From NCBI GenBank assembly GCA_934481445.1, contig CAKSPC010000009.1, positions 1 to 59,880 on the forward strand: DNA of 59,880 bases, given 5' to 3'. Every line of letters begins with the position of its first letter. The stretch's first letter is position 1. The notes under the pieces are model-generated. The model was not told where the DNA came from, did no database searches, and saw only the letters and a program-made list of their open reading frames with translations. Of this stretch, positions 34,938 through 43,597 are shown in pieces. Made by a program: the position numbers and the translations under genes. Origin of the DNA: an uncultured Oscillospiraceae bacterium. Lineage in GTDB: Bacteria; Bacillota; Clostridia; Oscillospirales; Ruminococcaceae.

Positions 34938-36137
34938 ATGCTTACTTTAGACAAGGTTTACAAGGCTTCACACGTTCTCAAGGAGGTCATCAGAAAGACC
35001 GACCTTATCCGCGCCCCCAAGATCAACCCTGACTGCGAGGTATACCTCAAGACCGAAAATCTTCAGGTAACGGGTTCCTTTAAGGTTCGCGGCGCTTATT
35101 TCAGAATTTCCCAGCTCACCGAAGAGGAGCGCGCAAAGGGCGTTATCGCCTGCTCCGCGGGCAACCACGCGCAGGGCGTTGCCCTCGCAGCCACCAAGGC
35201 GGGGATAAAGTCCCTTATATGTCTGCCAGACAGCGCACCCATCTCCAAGGTCGAGGCTACAAAGGGCTACGGTGCAGAGGTCTGCCTTGTTCCCGGCGTA
35301 TACGATGACGCTTATCAGAAAGCGCTGGAACTCCGCGACGAGAAAGGCTACACCTTTATCCACCCGTTCAACGACGATGATGTTATCGCAGGTCAGGGCA
35401 CGATAGGCCTTGAGCTTATCGAGCAACTTCCCGATATAGGCGCTGTTGTTGTTCCCGTCGGCGGCGGCGGACTTATCTCGGGCGTTGCGTTTGCGATAAA
35501 GTCCCTTAACCCAAACATAAAGGTATACGGCGTACAGGCGGCGGGCGCACCCAGCATGGTGAACTCCCTGCATGATGGCAAGATAGAGCGCCTTGACAAG
35601 GTTGCCACCCTCGCGGACGGCATCGCAGTAAAGGAGCCCGGAAGCAATACATTTGAAATTTGCAGCAAGTACGTTGACGATGTCGTTACCGTTACCGAGG
35701 ACGAAATATCCTGCGCGATACTTTCCCTCATTGAGCAGCAGAAGCTTATTGCAGAGGGCGCGGGCGCGGTTTCCGTTGCGGCGGTTATGTTCAACAAGGT
35801 TCCCGTAAAGGGCAAGAAGGTCGTATGCCTTGTTTCCGGCGGCAACATTGATGTTACCATCCTCAACAAGGTGATCCGCCGCGGTCTTGTAAAGAGCGGA
35901 AGAGCCTCCCTGCTCACTATCGAGCTCGTGGACAAGCCCGGTCAGCTCACCGGTGTTTCGGGCATCATCGCGAAGTTCGGCGGCAATGTCACCGCGGTTC
36001 ACCACGAAAGAGCGGACGCAAACGAAAACATCAACGGCTGCTTCCTGCGCATACAGCTTGAAACAAGGAACTTCGAGCACCTTGAGCAGATAAAGAACGC
36101 GCTTACAGAAGCGGGTTATAAAATAGTAGAAAGCTGA
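34938..36137 (+). CDS. ilvA: Threonine ammonia-lyase with C-terminal ACT domain
   Basis: A 399-aa fold-type II PLP enzyme deaminating threonine (and serine) to 2-oxobutyrate and ammonia. The PLP lysine lies in TGSFKVRGAYFRI, SAGNHAQGVA binds the substrate, and the glycine loop is VPVGGGGLISG. The C-terminal 80 residues (LLTIELVDKPGQLTGVSGII) are one ACT domain, as in the shorter clostridial/TdcB-like type. The start at 34938 (MLTLDKVY) follows GGAGGAG by 8 nt. RidA is encoded 14 nt downstream, and a tRNA-sensing leader precedes the gene. Confidence 0.94.
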   Translation: MLTLDKVYKASHVLKEVIRKTDLIRAPKINPDCEVYLKTENLQVTGSFKVRGAYFRISQLTEEERAKGVIACSAGNHAQGVALAATKAGIKSLICLPDSAPISKVEATKGYGAEVCLVPGVYDDAYQKALELRDEKGYTFIHPFNDDDVIAGQGTIGLELIEQLPDIGAVVVPVGGGGLISGVAFAIKSLNPNIKVYGVQAAGAPSMVNSLHDGKIERLDKVATLADGIAVKEPGSNTFEICSKYVDDVVTVTEDEISCAILSLIEQQKLIAEGAGAVSVAAVMFNKVPVKGKKVVCLVSGGNIDVTILNKVIRRGLVKSGRASLLTIELVDKPGQLTGVSGIIAKFGGNVTAVHHERADANENINGCFLRIQLETRNFEHLEQIKNALTEAGYKIVES

Positions 36138-36151
36138 AAAGGAGTTTTATT

Positions 36152-36526
36152 ATGACAGACGTTTACACCCCCAGCGCACCTGCGGCCATCGGCCCCTACA
36201 CACAGGCAAAGAAGATCGGCGGAATGGTTTACACCTCGGGTCAGATCGCGATAATTCCCGCGACCGGCGAGATCATCGAAGGCGGTATTGAGGCGCAGAC
36301 ACGTCAGGTTTGCGTTAATCTTCAGGCAATCCTTGAAGCTGCGGGAACCACCCTCGACAGAGTTGTAAAGACCACCTGCTTCCTGCACGACATCAACGAT
36401 TTCGCGGCGTTCAATTCCGTTTATGCGGAATATTTCACCGCCAAGCCCGCACGCTCCTGCGTAGGCGGACTTGATCTTCCCAAGGGCGTTCTTGTGGAAG
36501 TTGAAGTTATCGCAGAGCTCAAGTGA
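36152..36526 (+). CDS. ridA: RidA family 2-iminobutanoate/2-iminopropanoate deaminase
   Basis: A 124-aa RidA/YjgF protein that hydrolyses the reactive enamine/imine intermediates released by threonine and serine dehydratases. GPYTQAKKIGGMVYTSGQI and the C-terminal arginine segment ARSCVGGLDLPKGVLVEVE, with its glutamate, mark the active site. Its position directly after ilvA fits this repair role. AAGGAG precedes the start. Confidence 0.95.
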   Translation: MTDVYTPSAPAAIGPYTQAKKIGGMVYTSGQIAIIPATGEIIEGGIEAQTRQVCVNLQAILEAAGTTLDRVVKTTCFLHDINDFAAFNSVYAEYFTAKPARSCVGGLDLPKGVLVEVEVIAELK

Positions 36527-36544
36527 TGTCATCCAAATAAAGCA

Positions 36545-36574
36545 TTTCCCCCGTCGTAAGGCGGGGGATTTTGT
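36545..36574 (+). terminator. Terminator after ridA
   Basis: CCCCCGTC pairs with GGCGGGGG around a short loop and is followed by ATTTTG. Confidence 0.75.
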
Positions 36575-36618
36575 ATATGCATAATAAATATAACTATCTG
36601 TATAATAGAAATGCAATA

Positions 36619-36651
36619 AAACAGCGGCTCATATGAACCGCTGTAATTTTT
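36619..36651. terminator. Bidirectional terminator between ridA and the lipoprotein gene
   Basis: A 24-nt near-perfect palindrome (36621-36644) is followed by AATTTTTTT on the plus strand and by TTTTATT on the minus strand. Confidence 0.75.
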
Positions 36652-36657
36652 TTGAAA

Positions 36658-37287
36658 TTACTCAGCTGCTTCGTCTTCAACAACTTCGCCGTCGTCAGCA
36701 ACTTCGCCGTCGTCAGCTACTTCGCCGTCATCAGCTACTTCGCCATCGTCAGCAACTTCGCCGTCGTCAGCTACTTCAGCATCGTCAGCAACTTCAGCGT
36801 CATCAGCTACTTCAGCGTCGTCTGCTACTTCAGCGTCGTCTGCAACTACTTCATCAGCAACTTCGTCTGCGCCCTCAGCAGCTGCTGCAAAGTCGTATGT
36901 GCCCTTTACATAAACCATGCTCAGAGTGATTGTTCCGTTGGTAACAGTGTAGGTGAGTGTGTCTGCGCTGCTGTCGTATGCGAAGGAAAGAACTACCTGT
37001 CCGTCCTGAGAAACTTCAACGCCGTTTGCGCGCTTGTCGTACTCGTAAGTAACAGAACCTGTGTTGTTTGTAACAACAAGTGTGCCGTCATCATTGATGG
37101 TAAGATTGCCGTGAGCCTGTGCGGGGTCTGTGATACCCTGAGAAGCGAAATATTCCTCTGCGTCCATGCCGTTTACGGTGCTGATGGTCCAATCGCCCTT
37201 GATCTTGTTGATGTCGATGCCGCCGCTGCAAGCTGTGCAGGCGATGAGCATAACAACCGTCATAACTAATGCTACTACCTTTTTCAT
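36658..37287 (-). CDS. Lipoprotein with acidic pentapeptide-repeat C-terminus
   Basis: A 209-aa predicted lipoprotein. The signal segment MKKVVALVMTVVMLIACTAC offers a lipobox cysteine at position 17 or 20. Residues 21-125 form a beta-rich domain (IKGDWTISTVNGMDAEEY, LTINDDGTLVVTNNTG) resembling lipocalin-like or DUF4923/DUF5004-like folds of small secreted proteins. The last 70 residues are about ten copies of E-V-A-D-D with A/G variation, strongly acidic. Function unknown. Calcium or cation binding by the tail is a possibility but is not shown. Confidence 0.7.
   Translation of the reverse strand: MKKVVALVMTVVMLIACTACSGGIDINKIKGDWTISTVNGMDAEEYFASQGITDPAQAHGNLTINDDGTLVVTNNTGSVTYEYDKRANGVEVSQDGQVVLSFAYDSSADTLTYTVTNGTITLSMVYVKGTYDFAAAAEGADEVADEVVADDAEVADDAEVADDAEVADDAEVADDGEVADDGEVADDGEVADDGEVADDGEVVEDEAAE
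36675..36860 (-). repeat. In-frame 15-bp tandem repeat in the lipoprotein gene
   Basis: About ten to twelve consecutive 15-nt units encode EVADD, with AEVADD copies first and GEVADD copies last. Units differ at synonymous positions (GTC/GTA, GCT/GCA), so the array is old enough to have drifted yet keeps the peptide. The unit length preserves frame if copy number changes. Confidence 0.85.
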
Positions 37288-37348
37288 GTGTTTTCTCCTC
37301 TAAAATAAATCTTTCTATATTACCGCTCATTGCGATAACACTTGTTGT

Positions 37349-37377
37349 ATTATACTACTCCGCCCATAAATTGTCAA
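37349..37377 (-). promoter_or_regulatory. Consensus promoter of the acidic-repeat lipoprotein gene
   Basis: On the minus strand, TTGACA, a 17-nt spacer and TATAAT lie about 60 nt upstream of the start. Confidence 0.85.
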
Positions 37378-37558
37378 GCAGTTAGTTAATGTTTTACTCA
37401 AAAAAATTAATATTTGAGGTATATTTTTACATTTTTTCAATACAGTTTGTTATTTTTCGACTATATATTACAACACTGCCGTATACAACTTCCATCATAT
37501 GTAAGTATTGTGAGATAGCAAAACAAACAGTCATAAATTTATATTAAGTAAATATACG
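37378..37558. other. AT-rich intergenic stretch between the lipoprotein promoter and the cysK terminator
   Basis: No gene, palindrome or RNA motif was recognised here. Together with the flanking promoter and terminator it fills the gap of about 355 nt between the two genes. Confidence 0.5.
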
Positions 37559-37592
37559 CAAAAAAGAGGGAGAAACGTTGAGTTTCTCCCTA
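37559..37592 (-). terminator. Terminator after cysK
   Basis: A perfect 10-bp stem (37567-37576 with 37582-37591) is followed on the minus strand by CTTTTTTG. Confidence 0.9.
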
Positions 37593-37642
37593 AAAAATAT
37601 GTATGTAATAGGTAAAAAGGAAAATTCCTATGAAACGCTGAA

Positions 37643-38572
37643 TTATTCAGCGAACATGGGTGTGGAAAGATATCTCTCGCCTGTATCGGGGAGAAGTACC
37701 ACGATGGTCTTGCCCTTGTTTTCGGGACGCTTAGCCAGTTCAATAGCAGCCCACAGAGCCGCACCGGAAGAAATTCCGACCAGAACGCCCTCTGTATGTG
37801 CAATCTTTCTGCCTGTTGCGAATGCGTCCTCGTTTTCAACGGGGATTATTTCATCGTAGATGGAGGTGTTCAGCGTATCGGGAACAAAGCCTGCGCCGAT
37901 ACCCTGGATCTTGTGAGGACCTGCAACGCCCTGAGAAAGTACGGGGGATCCCTTGGGCTCAACAGCAACTACCTTGACAGCGGGGTTCTTAGCCTTGAGA
38001 GCCTTGCCTACGCCGCTGAGGGTTCCGCCTGTGCCGACGCCTGCAACGAAGATATCAACCTTGCCCTCGGTGTCGTTCCAGATCTCAACGCCTGTTGTAG
38101 CCTCGTGTGTTGCGGGGTTAACGGGGTTGGTGAACTGGCCGGGGATAAAGCTGTTCGGGATCTCCTCAGCAAGCTCCTGTGCCTTTGCAATGGCGCCCTT
38201 CATGCCCTTGGAACCGTCTGTAAGAACCAGCTCCGCACCGTATGCCTTCATAAGGTTTCTGCGTTCAATGCTCATTGTTTCGGGCATTGTGATGATTATA
38301 CGATAGCCTTTTGCAGCCGCAATGGAAGCAAGACCGATACCTGTGTTGCCGCTGGTCGGCTCAATGATAACACTGCCTTCCTTGAGCTTTCCTGTCTTTT
38401 CTGCGTCCTCGATCATCGCCTTTGCGATTCTGTCCTTAACGCTTCCGCCGGGGTTGAACAGCTCAAGCTTTGCGATGACAGTGGCTTCGAGGTTTTCAGC
38501 CTTTTCGATGTTCTTCAGTTCTACAAGGGGTGTCTTTCCGACTAATTCGGTAACAGATGTGTAAACGCTCAT
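37643..38572 (-). CDS. cysK: Cysteine synthase A (O-acetylserine sulfhydrylase)
   Basis: A 309-aa fold-type II PLP enzyme making cysteine from O-acetylserine and sulfide. The PLP lysine is in [16 protein letters not shown], the substrate loop is [13 protein letters not shown], and the phosphate loop is [11 protein letters not shown]. The length and the C-terminal [11 protein letters not shown] are typical of CysK. GGAGG precedes the start. The gene has its own promoter, with a perfect inverted repeat over the -10 box, so repression in response to sulfur status is likely. No cysE is adjacent. Confidence 0.96.
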   Translation of the reverse strand: MSVYTSVTELVGKTPLVELKNIEKAENLEATVIAKLELFNPGGSVKDRIAKAMIEDAEKTGKLKEGSVIIEPTSGNTGIGLASIAAAKGYRIIITMPETMSIERRNLMKAYGAELVLTDGSKGMKGAIAKAQELAEEIPNSFIPGQFTNPVNPATHEATTGVEIWNDTEGKVDIFVAGVGTGGTLSGVGKALKAKNPAVKVVAVEPKGSPVLSQGVAGPHKIQGIGAGFVPDTLNTSIYDEIIPVENEDAFATGRKIAHTEGVLVGISSGAALWAAIELAKRPENKGKTIVVLLPDTGERYLSTPMFAE

Positions 38573-38636
38573 TTTGTTTTCCTCCGTAATAATATGGTGT
38601 GTTTCTGCGGTATTTTCTGCCGCTTTGTTTTCCTTG

Positions 38637-38655
38637 AGTATGATTATATCATACT
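38637..38655. promoter_or_regulatory. Palindromic operator over the cysK -10 box
   Basis: A perfect inverted repeat, AGTATGAT-TAT-ATCATACT, covers the TATAAT box. Rrf2-type regulators (CymR/IscR-like) control cysteine genes in Firmicutes and bind AT-rich dyads. The identity of the regulator is inferred only. Confidence 0.6.
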
Positions 38656-38671
38656 TATCCTACTATGTCAA
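38643..38671 (-). promoter_or_regulatory. Consensus promoter of cysK
   Basis: On the minus strand, perfect TTGACA, 17-nt spacer, perfect TATAAT, about 70 nt upstream of cysK. Confidence 0.88.
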
Positions 38672-38744
38672 TATGTTTTAAGGATTTAGTATGCTTTTGT
38701 AGACTTGCACAGATATTTTCAACTTCATCGGTTGATTTAGCGCA

Positions 38745-38776
38745 AAAATAACACGGTGCTCATAAGAACACCGTGC
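38745..38776 (-). terminator. Terminator after the Ig-like lipoprotein gene
   Basis: A perfect 7-bp stem CACGGTG/CACCGTG (38752-38758 with 38769-38775) is followed on the minus strand by TTATTTTTG. Confidence 0.8.
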
Positions 38777-38795
38777 CACAGTATTAAATTATATG

Positions 38796-39602
38796 TCAAT
38801 CAACACTGAATTCCGCCGTGCCGAAATCCGTAACGATTCTGTATTCCCCTGTGGGGAGCGTGCCGAATCCCGAAAAATCATAGCTTTCCTCGGTGCTTTC
38901 GCCTGCGGGAAGAATTATCGCAATGGAAATAAACACCACATCCTGCTCGGCGGGTATGCTGTACCATTCTCCGTCAAGCTTTGCGTCGAGCGAAAATCCG
39001 ACCCCAAATCCCGCTTCTTCGGCAGAATTATTAGTTATTTTTGTATAAATCGTACTGTTTTCTACTCGCTGTATTTCAAAATCAAGGGTATTATCCGAAT
39101 TAGCCTTGGATTTTCCGAGGTATGCGGTGTTCCACTGACCGCCGCGCTTTGCCTGATAATGAATATTTGGTATCCAATCCAGTTCACCGCTGTCCTTTTC
39201 ACTCCAGCTATAATTGTTCAGAAAAGATTTGAAATCAATTTTCGCCTCGTAAGCCGTGCCGTCGTCGGCTATCCAAACACCGTCCTGCCAGAAACCGCTT
39301 ACATCGCCCTCGCCGGTGCCTATCTCCAGCGCGTAGATATCGCCCGAAAGGCTGTTCAGCCTGTCGCTGTCGGCGGGGATATCCTGCACGGGAAGCTTTT
39401 TCAGGGTATCGAGAATTTCCTGCTCCTGACCCTGGTCAAACAGGAATTGCCGCTGAACCTCTCCGTCAACGCAGGAATACAACGCCAGCGCGCTGGACTC
39501 AACATTTGCATTCGGCAGCAGGTCAACATTCTTTGCCGAGCCTGCGCAGCCGCTCAACATTGCTGCCATAAGGGGGACTGCAATAATGTTTCGTAATTTC
39601 AT
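38796..39602 (-). CDS. Lipoprotein with C-terminal Ig-like domain
   Basis: A 268-aa predicted lipoprotein with signal peptide and lipobox (MLSGC). The middle part is beta-rich and was not recognised. The C-terminal 110 residues resemble the bacterial Ig-like (Big_14-type) domain found in clostridial lipoproteins, with LDGEWYSIP followed by YDFSGFGTLPTGEYRIV. The start is taken as the third ATG (39602), because AAAGG abuts the first two and is well spaced from this one. Monocistronic. The role at the cell surface is unknown. Confidence 0.72.
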   Translation of the reverse strand: MKLRNIIAVPLMAAMLSGCAGSAKNVDLLPNANVESSALALYSCVDGEVQRQFLFDQGQEQEILDTLKKLPVQDIPADSDRLNSLSGDIYALEIGTGEGDVSGFWQDGVWIADDGTAYEAKIDFKSFLNNYSWSEKDSGELDWIPNIHYQAKRGGQWNTAYLGKSKANSDNTLDFEIQRVENSTIYTKITNNSAEEAGFGVGFSLDAKLDGEWYSIPAEQDVVFISIAIILPAGESTEESYDFSGFGTLPTGEYRIVTDFGTAEFSVD

Positions 39603-39687
39603 TTTCATCATCCTTTCGTGCTTTTCGTGATAGTGCGCTTAGGCGTTTCACAAATAATACCGCGAAGACATCCGAAAGGTTGCAATA

Positions 39688-40659
39688 TCAGCGGGATTTT
39701 CTTTTGAGAAGCACCATAGCCGCGCCTGCGAGAGCCGCCGTGCCTACGATCGCCGCAATGCCCTCCACGCCCGTGTCGGGGCTGGTTTTTTCGGGGGCGG
39801 GAGTTACGTCTGCGCCCGCGTTGTCGGATGTATCATCGAGCGGAGCGATATCGCTCAGCTCGGTGGCAAGCAGGTCTGCTATTACCGCATGACCTGCCGC
39901 ATTCGGGTGGATATCACCCATGGATATGTTGGTGTATTCGATCGCGTGACCCTTGAATGCACCGTAAACATCGACAACATGGATATTTCCGCCCTCCATA
40001 TCGGATATCACGGAATTAAGCTCACCGAGCTTTGCTTCCGCAACGGCACAGGCGTCCTCCATGCCATCAACGCCCTCGAACGGGTCGTAAATCGTGAACA
40101 GATATATTTCAGCGCCGCTGTTGAGCTCTGCAATATTGTCGGTGATTTTCTGTATATTCGCCGCCACTGCGGAAGCGTCGATATTTGCCGCCGCTGCAAG
40201 GGCGTCGGAGATAAATCCCTGCGCATAGTTCATGATTTCGGACTGATCTATCTCCCCCGACATTATTTTCGAAAGCAGGTCGGGATCCTCCATCATTTTG
40301 GCATACAGCGCCGCCTGCATGGGCTGGAGATAATCGTTGCCGCCGATGGAAATGATGATCTGATCAGAGCCTGTAACGGCGTCCGCGAGGTCGCTTTCAA
40401 GGGCGTCGATAAGTCCCGTGGTGGTTCTGCCGTCAACGGCAAAATTGAGGTAGCTGCTGCATTCGTCGGAAATAATACTGCCGAAGCTGCCCGCAGCGCT
40501 GTAATTATCGCCGGAAACATATCCGTCCAGCCCGTAGCCCGTCGCGATGGAATCGCCCATAACAGTAACGCTGCCGTAATCCGCCCATGCGGTAACGGTG
40601 AGAGAAAGTGCTGCCGCAGCGCCTGTGATAACCGAAAGTATTTTTGAAAATTTCTTCAT
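39688..40659 (-). CDS. Secreted SGNH/GDSL hydrolase with C-terminal wall-sorting-like signal
   Basis: A 323-aa exported protein. A signal peptide (MKKFSKILSVITG... to AWA) precedes an SGNH esterase core. The nucleophile is in VMGDSIATGYG, the block III asparagine in ISIGGNDYL, and the catalytic Asp/His in MGDIHPNAAGH. The C-terminus has TSPDTG, a hydrophobic helix and KRKSR, the layout of a sortase signal (LPxTG-like, here variant) or a simple membrane anchor. Substrates could be acylated polysaccharides or lipids. The start at 40659 fits the signal peptide and has AGGAA upstream; the longer frame does not. Confidence 0.82.
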   Translation of the reverse strand: MKKFSKILSVITGAAAALSLTVTAWADYGSVTVMGDSIATGYGLDGYVSGDNYSAAGSFGSIISDECSSYLNFAVDGRTTTGLIDALESDLADAVTGSDQIIISIGGNDYLQPMQAALYAKMMEDPDLLSKIMSGEIDQSEIMNYAQGFISDALAAAANIDASAVAANIQKITDNIAELNSGAEIYLFTIYDPFEGVDGMEDACAVAEAKLGELNSVISDMEGGNIHVVDVYGAFKGHAIEYTNISMGDIHPNAAGHAVIADLLATELSDIAPLDDTSDNAGADVTPAPEKTSPDTGVEGIAAIVGTAALAGAAMVLLKRKSR

Positions 40660-40782
40660 GGCAAGGTTCCTTTCTTGGTATAAGGTTATTGTGTCCGCCA
40701 AAATCCTTGTGATACGATATTGTAACATATTTCCGGCAGTTTTTCAAGTAACCCATGATGTAAAATTATGCTTAATTATAAT

Positions 40783-40808
40783 AAAACGTGGCATATAAAA
40801 TGCCACGT
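40783..40808 (-). terminator. Terminator after the EamA gene
   Basis: A perfect 9-bp stem (40786-40794 with 40800-40808) is followed on the minus strand by TTTATTATAATT. Confidence 0.75.
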
Positions 40809-40814
40809 CAAGTT

Positions 40815-41753
40815 TTATTTATTCGCAGTTTTCTTTCTCTCCGCTATCTTATCCCACGGAAGCTGCACAAGAATTACCGCCGCGAACACCACCGCGCATC
40901 CGAGTATCTGTACAGGCGTCATGGACTGGTCGGTTTTAAGGAAGCCTATCTTGTACGCGACATAGCCCGAAATTGCCGCCACGACGGATTCCAGCGATAG
41001 GATAAGCGCCGCCGCAGTCGGATTGAGCCCCTTCTGCCCCACTATCTGAAGCGTATATCCCACGCCGCAGGACAGCACGCCTGCATAAAGCACGGGCACC
41101 GCGCCGTTTACAAGCTGCTCCCACGCGGGCTGCTCGAAGATGAACGCACCTATCGTGCTGATAACCCCGCAGACGAAAAATTGAATGCAGGACAGCACAA
41201 CGCCGTCGGTAAGCGGAGAAAACTTGTCGATAACAAGGATATGCACCGCAAACGCAAACGATCCCGCCAGAACCAGCAGATCCCCCGCCGAAACGGAAAA
41301 TCCCTCGCCGCTGACGCAGAGCAGATACATACCCACCACTGCAAGTCCAACGCTGACCCAAACCACCTTCGGAACCTTTTTGCCGAAAAACAGACCGAGG
41401 ATCGGCGTGATGATGATATACAGCGTGGTTATAAAGCCGCCCTTGCCAACAGTTGTCATAGTAAGACCGTACTGCTGAAACAGCGAGCCCGCCGTCAGTG
41501 CAAGGCCGCAGCATATGCCGCCGATTATGGTGGTCTTAACAGGAAGCGGCTTGCGCTCCGCCTTGGAAACCCTGCTGCGGATGATAAGGATAACGGGTAT
41601 CAGCACAAGGCTGCCGATTATATTTCGCGAACCCGTGAATGTAAGCGGACCCATATAATCCATGCCCGCCTGCTGAGAAACAAACGCCATGCCCCATATC
41701 GCCGCGGTTATAAACAGGAGCAGGCTGTTTCTCAGTTTCTGCGAATTTGTCAT
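40815..41753 (-). CDS. DMT-superfamily (EamA) permease
   Basis: A 312-aa polytopic protein with about ten transmembrane helices and two EamA repeats. The first begins [20 protein letters not shown] and the second covers residues 150-290. Members export amino acids, metabolites or purines. Its start overlaps the stop of the amino acid ABC ATPase gene by 4 nt (ATGA), so the two are translationally coupled and it is the last gene of that operon. Export of the same or a related amino acid is a natural guess but unproven. Confidence 0.88.
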   Translation of the reverse strand: MTNSQKLRNSLLLFITAAIWGMAFVSQQAGMDYMGPLTFTGSRNIIGSLVLIPVILIIRSRVSKAERKPLPVKTTIIGGICCGLALTAGSLFQQYGLTMTTVGKGGFITTLYIIITPILGLFFGKKVPKVVWVSVGLAVVGMYLLCVSGEGFSVSAGDLLVLAGSFAFAVHILVIDKFSPLTDGVVLSCIQFFVCGVISTIGAFIFEQPAWEQLVNGAVPVLYAGVLSCGVGYTLQIVGQKGLNPTAAALILSLESVVAAISGYVAYKIGFLKTDQSMTPVQILGCAVVFAAVILVQLPWDKIAERKKTANK

Positions 41754-42514
41754 ATGTTGAGCACCGACTTCAAGAAGGTCTTTGTTCTTTCGTTGGAGGG
41801 ATTGGTAAACAGCTTCTCGGGGATGTCTACCTCAAGGATAGAGCCCTCGTACATAAATACCGTTCTGTCCGAAACTTCCTTTGCAAAGCCCATTTCGTGC
41901 GTAACGACTATCATCGTCATGCCGTCGGCGGCAAGGTTCTTCATAACCTGCAAAACTTCGCCGACAAGCTCGGGGTCGAGCGCGGACGTAGGCTCATCGA
42001 AAAGCATCATCTTAGGCTGCATCGCCAGCGCACGCGCTATCGCAACACGCTGCTGCTGACCGCCCGAAAGCTTGGTGGGGTATGCGTCGGCTTTCTGCTC
42101 AAGGCCTACCTTGGCGAGAAGCTCACGCGCGAGTTCCTCCGTTTCCGCCTTGCCGCGCTTTCTTACCATGATTGGAGCCATCATGACGTTTTCAAGAACG
42201 GTGAGGTGCGGGAAAAGGTTGAATCTCTGGAATACCATGCCCATTTCAAGCAGCGACTGCTGGCGCTCCTTGGCGGTGATCTTCACCTTGTTTATACCGT
42301 TTTCGCGGTCGTCGAGGAGCTTGTCCTCTACCCAGAGCTTGCCGCTGGTTATAGTTTCGAGGTGGTTGAGGGAGCGGAGATAGGTGGACTTGCCCGCGCC
42401 CGAGGGGCCGATAAGGCATACAACCTCGCCCTGCTCGATGGTGAGGGAGCAGTTCTTGAGCACCTTGAGATCTCCGAAATCCTTGCAGAGATTTTCAGTT
42501 TTTATCATTGACAT
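41750..42514 (-). CDS. Polar amino acid ABC transporter ATP-binding protein (GlnQ-like)
   Basis: A 254-aa ATPase with Walker [16 protein letters not shown], a Q-loop, the signature [15 protein letters not shown], Walker [15 protein letters not shown] and the switch histidine in VVTHEMGFA. High similarity to the GlnQ/ArtP class is visible throughout. It powers uptake through the permease encoded 14 nt upstream. The specific amino acid cannot be told from the ATPase. Confidence 0.94.
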   Translation of the reverse strand: MSMIKTENLCKDFGDLKVLKNCSLTIEQGEVVCLIGPSGAGKSTYLRSLNHLETITSGKLWVEDKLLDDRENGINKVKITAKERQQSLLEMGMVFQRFNLFPHLTVLENVMMAPIMVRKRGKAETEELARELLAKVGLEQKADAYPTKLSGGQQQRVAIARALAMQPKMMLFDEPTSALDPELVGEVLQVMKNLAADGMTMIVVTHEMGFAKEVSDRTVFMYEGSILEVDIPEKLFTNPSNERTKTFLKSVLNI

Positions 42515-42528
42515 TTCCGCTCACCCCC

Positions 42529-43503
42529 TTAATCATAAACCGAGAATTTCTTCTCGAGAACGCCGAATATCTTGGAGAACACCGCCGTGATAACAAGGTA
42601 GATGACCATGGATATCAGATAAACCGAAACATCGCCGGAGGATGTAAGTATCGAGTTTGTGACCTTGGAAAGATCCTGAAGCGCGATGATGGATGTCAGC
42701 GAAGCGTCCTTCAGCACCATGATGAACTCGTTTGCGGTGGGGGGAATAAGTCTGCGGTAGGTCTGCGGAATAACGATCTTGCGCATCGTCTGTCCGTAGG
42801 AAAGACCCAGCGCCTTCGCCGCCTCGAACTGCCCCTTATCAATGGACTCTATCGCGGCACGGATATTCTCCGCGCAGTACGCGCCAGAGTTGAGCGTGAA
42901 CGCTATGTATGCCGCAAGGAATCTGTCTGAAATGGTTAGCGCGGGAAACAGCAGCGGCAGACCGAACCAGAGGAAGTACAGCTGCATAAGCAGAGGAGTT
43001 CCGCGGAAGAAGAAGATATACGCCCTGCATATCCACGACAGCGGTTTTATCTTCGACATCTTTCCGAGGGCGATGAACACCGACAAAATGATACCCGAAG
43101 CCACGGAAGTAACGGTCAGCGCGATGGTTATCCACGCACCCTGTCCCAGCGACGGCAGCCATGCAACGAAGTTCACAAAGAATGTCAGCACGGTGTTGTC
43201 GGATGTGTCAATGGTCTGCCCCGCGATACCGAGGATGGTGACCTGGACAACATCGGCCGCAGAAACCTGCTTCTGCGCCTTGAACGATGACATTATGCCG
43301 ATGGTGTTGTACGCATAGCTTTCCTTACGGAATTCCATGTCGTTGAACTCCTGCGAAAGCGCCGAACGGCACTCTTCCTCGGACGGCGCAGTTATGCACA
43401 GCGGAATGCTGACAACAACGAGCACCGCGAGAATCATCAGAAGCACCTTGTATTTCAGAGGGAACTTCTTCTTTGTTTTTTCCGTATTGGTAGCTTCACT
43501 CAT
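42529..43503 (-). CDS. Polar amino acid ABC transporter permease (HisM/GlnP-like) with N-terminal extension
   Basis: A 324-aa permease, longer than the usual 215-240. An N-terminal helix (VLLMILAVLVVVSIPLCI) and about 85 extracytoplasmic residues precede the standard domain. That domain holds the EAA loop (IDKGQFEAAKALGLSYGQTM). The extra segment includes EEECRSALSQEFND and might dock the binding protein. The extension also occurs in some clostridial homologues in my recollection, but it is not fused to a full binding domain here. It presumably forms a homodimer with the GlnQ-like ATPase. Confidence 0.9.
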   Translation of the reverse strand: MSEATNTEKTKKKFPLKYKVLLMILAVLVVVSIPLCITAPSEEECRSALSQEFNDMEFRKESYAYNTIGIMSSFKAQKQVSAADVVQVTILGIAGQTIDTSDNTVLTFFVNFVAWLPSLGQGAWITIALTVTSVASGIILSVFIALGKMSKIKPLSWICRAYIFFFRGTPLLMQLYFLWFGLPLLFPALTISDRFLAAYIAFTLNSGAYCAENIRAAIESIDKGQFEAAKALGLSYGQTMRKIVIPQTYRRLIPPTANEFIMVLKDASLTSIIALQDLSKVTNSILTSSGDVSVYLISMVIYLVITAVFSKIFGVLEKKFSVYD

Positions 43504-43539
43504 TTTGCGGATTTCCTCTCATAAAAATCTTATCAACAA

Positions 43540-43575
43540 CATCAGGCAGACATCGCACTGTCTGTCTGCCTGATG
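43540..43575 (-). terminator. Intercistronic hairpin after the amino-acid-binding-protein gene
   Basis: A perfect 13-bp stem (43540-43552 with 43563-43575). No U-tract follows on the minus strand, so it is more likely an mRNA stability or partial-termination element between the binding-protein and permease genes. Confidence 0.65.
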
Positions 43576-43597
43576 AAAAAGTCACAAATCTGCTTTA

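Noticed and set aside
36675..36860. Short regularly spaced repeats considered as a possible CRISPR array
   Set aside because: The units are contiguous 15-mers without spacers, lie in frame inside a lipoprotein gene and encode a constant peptide.
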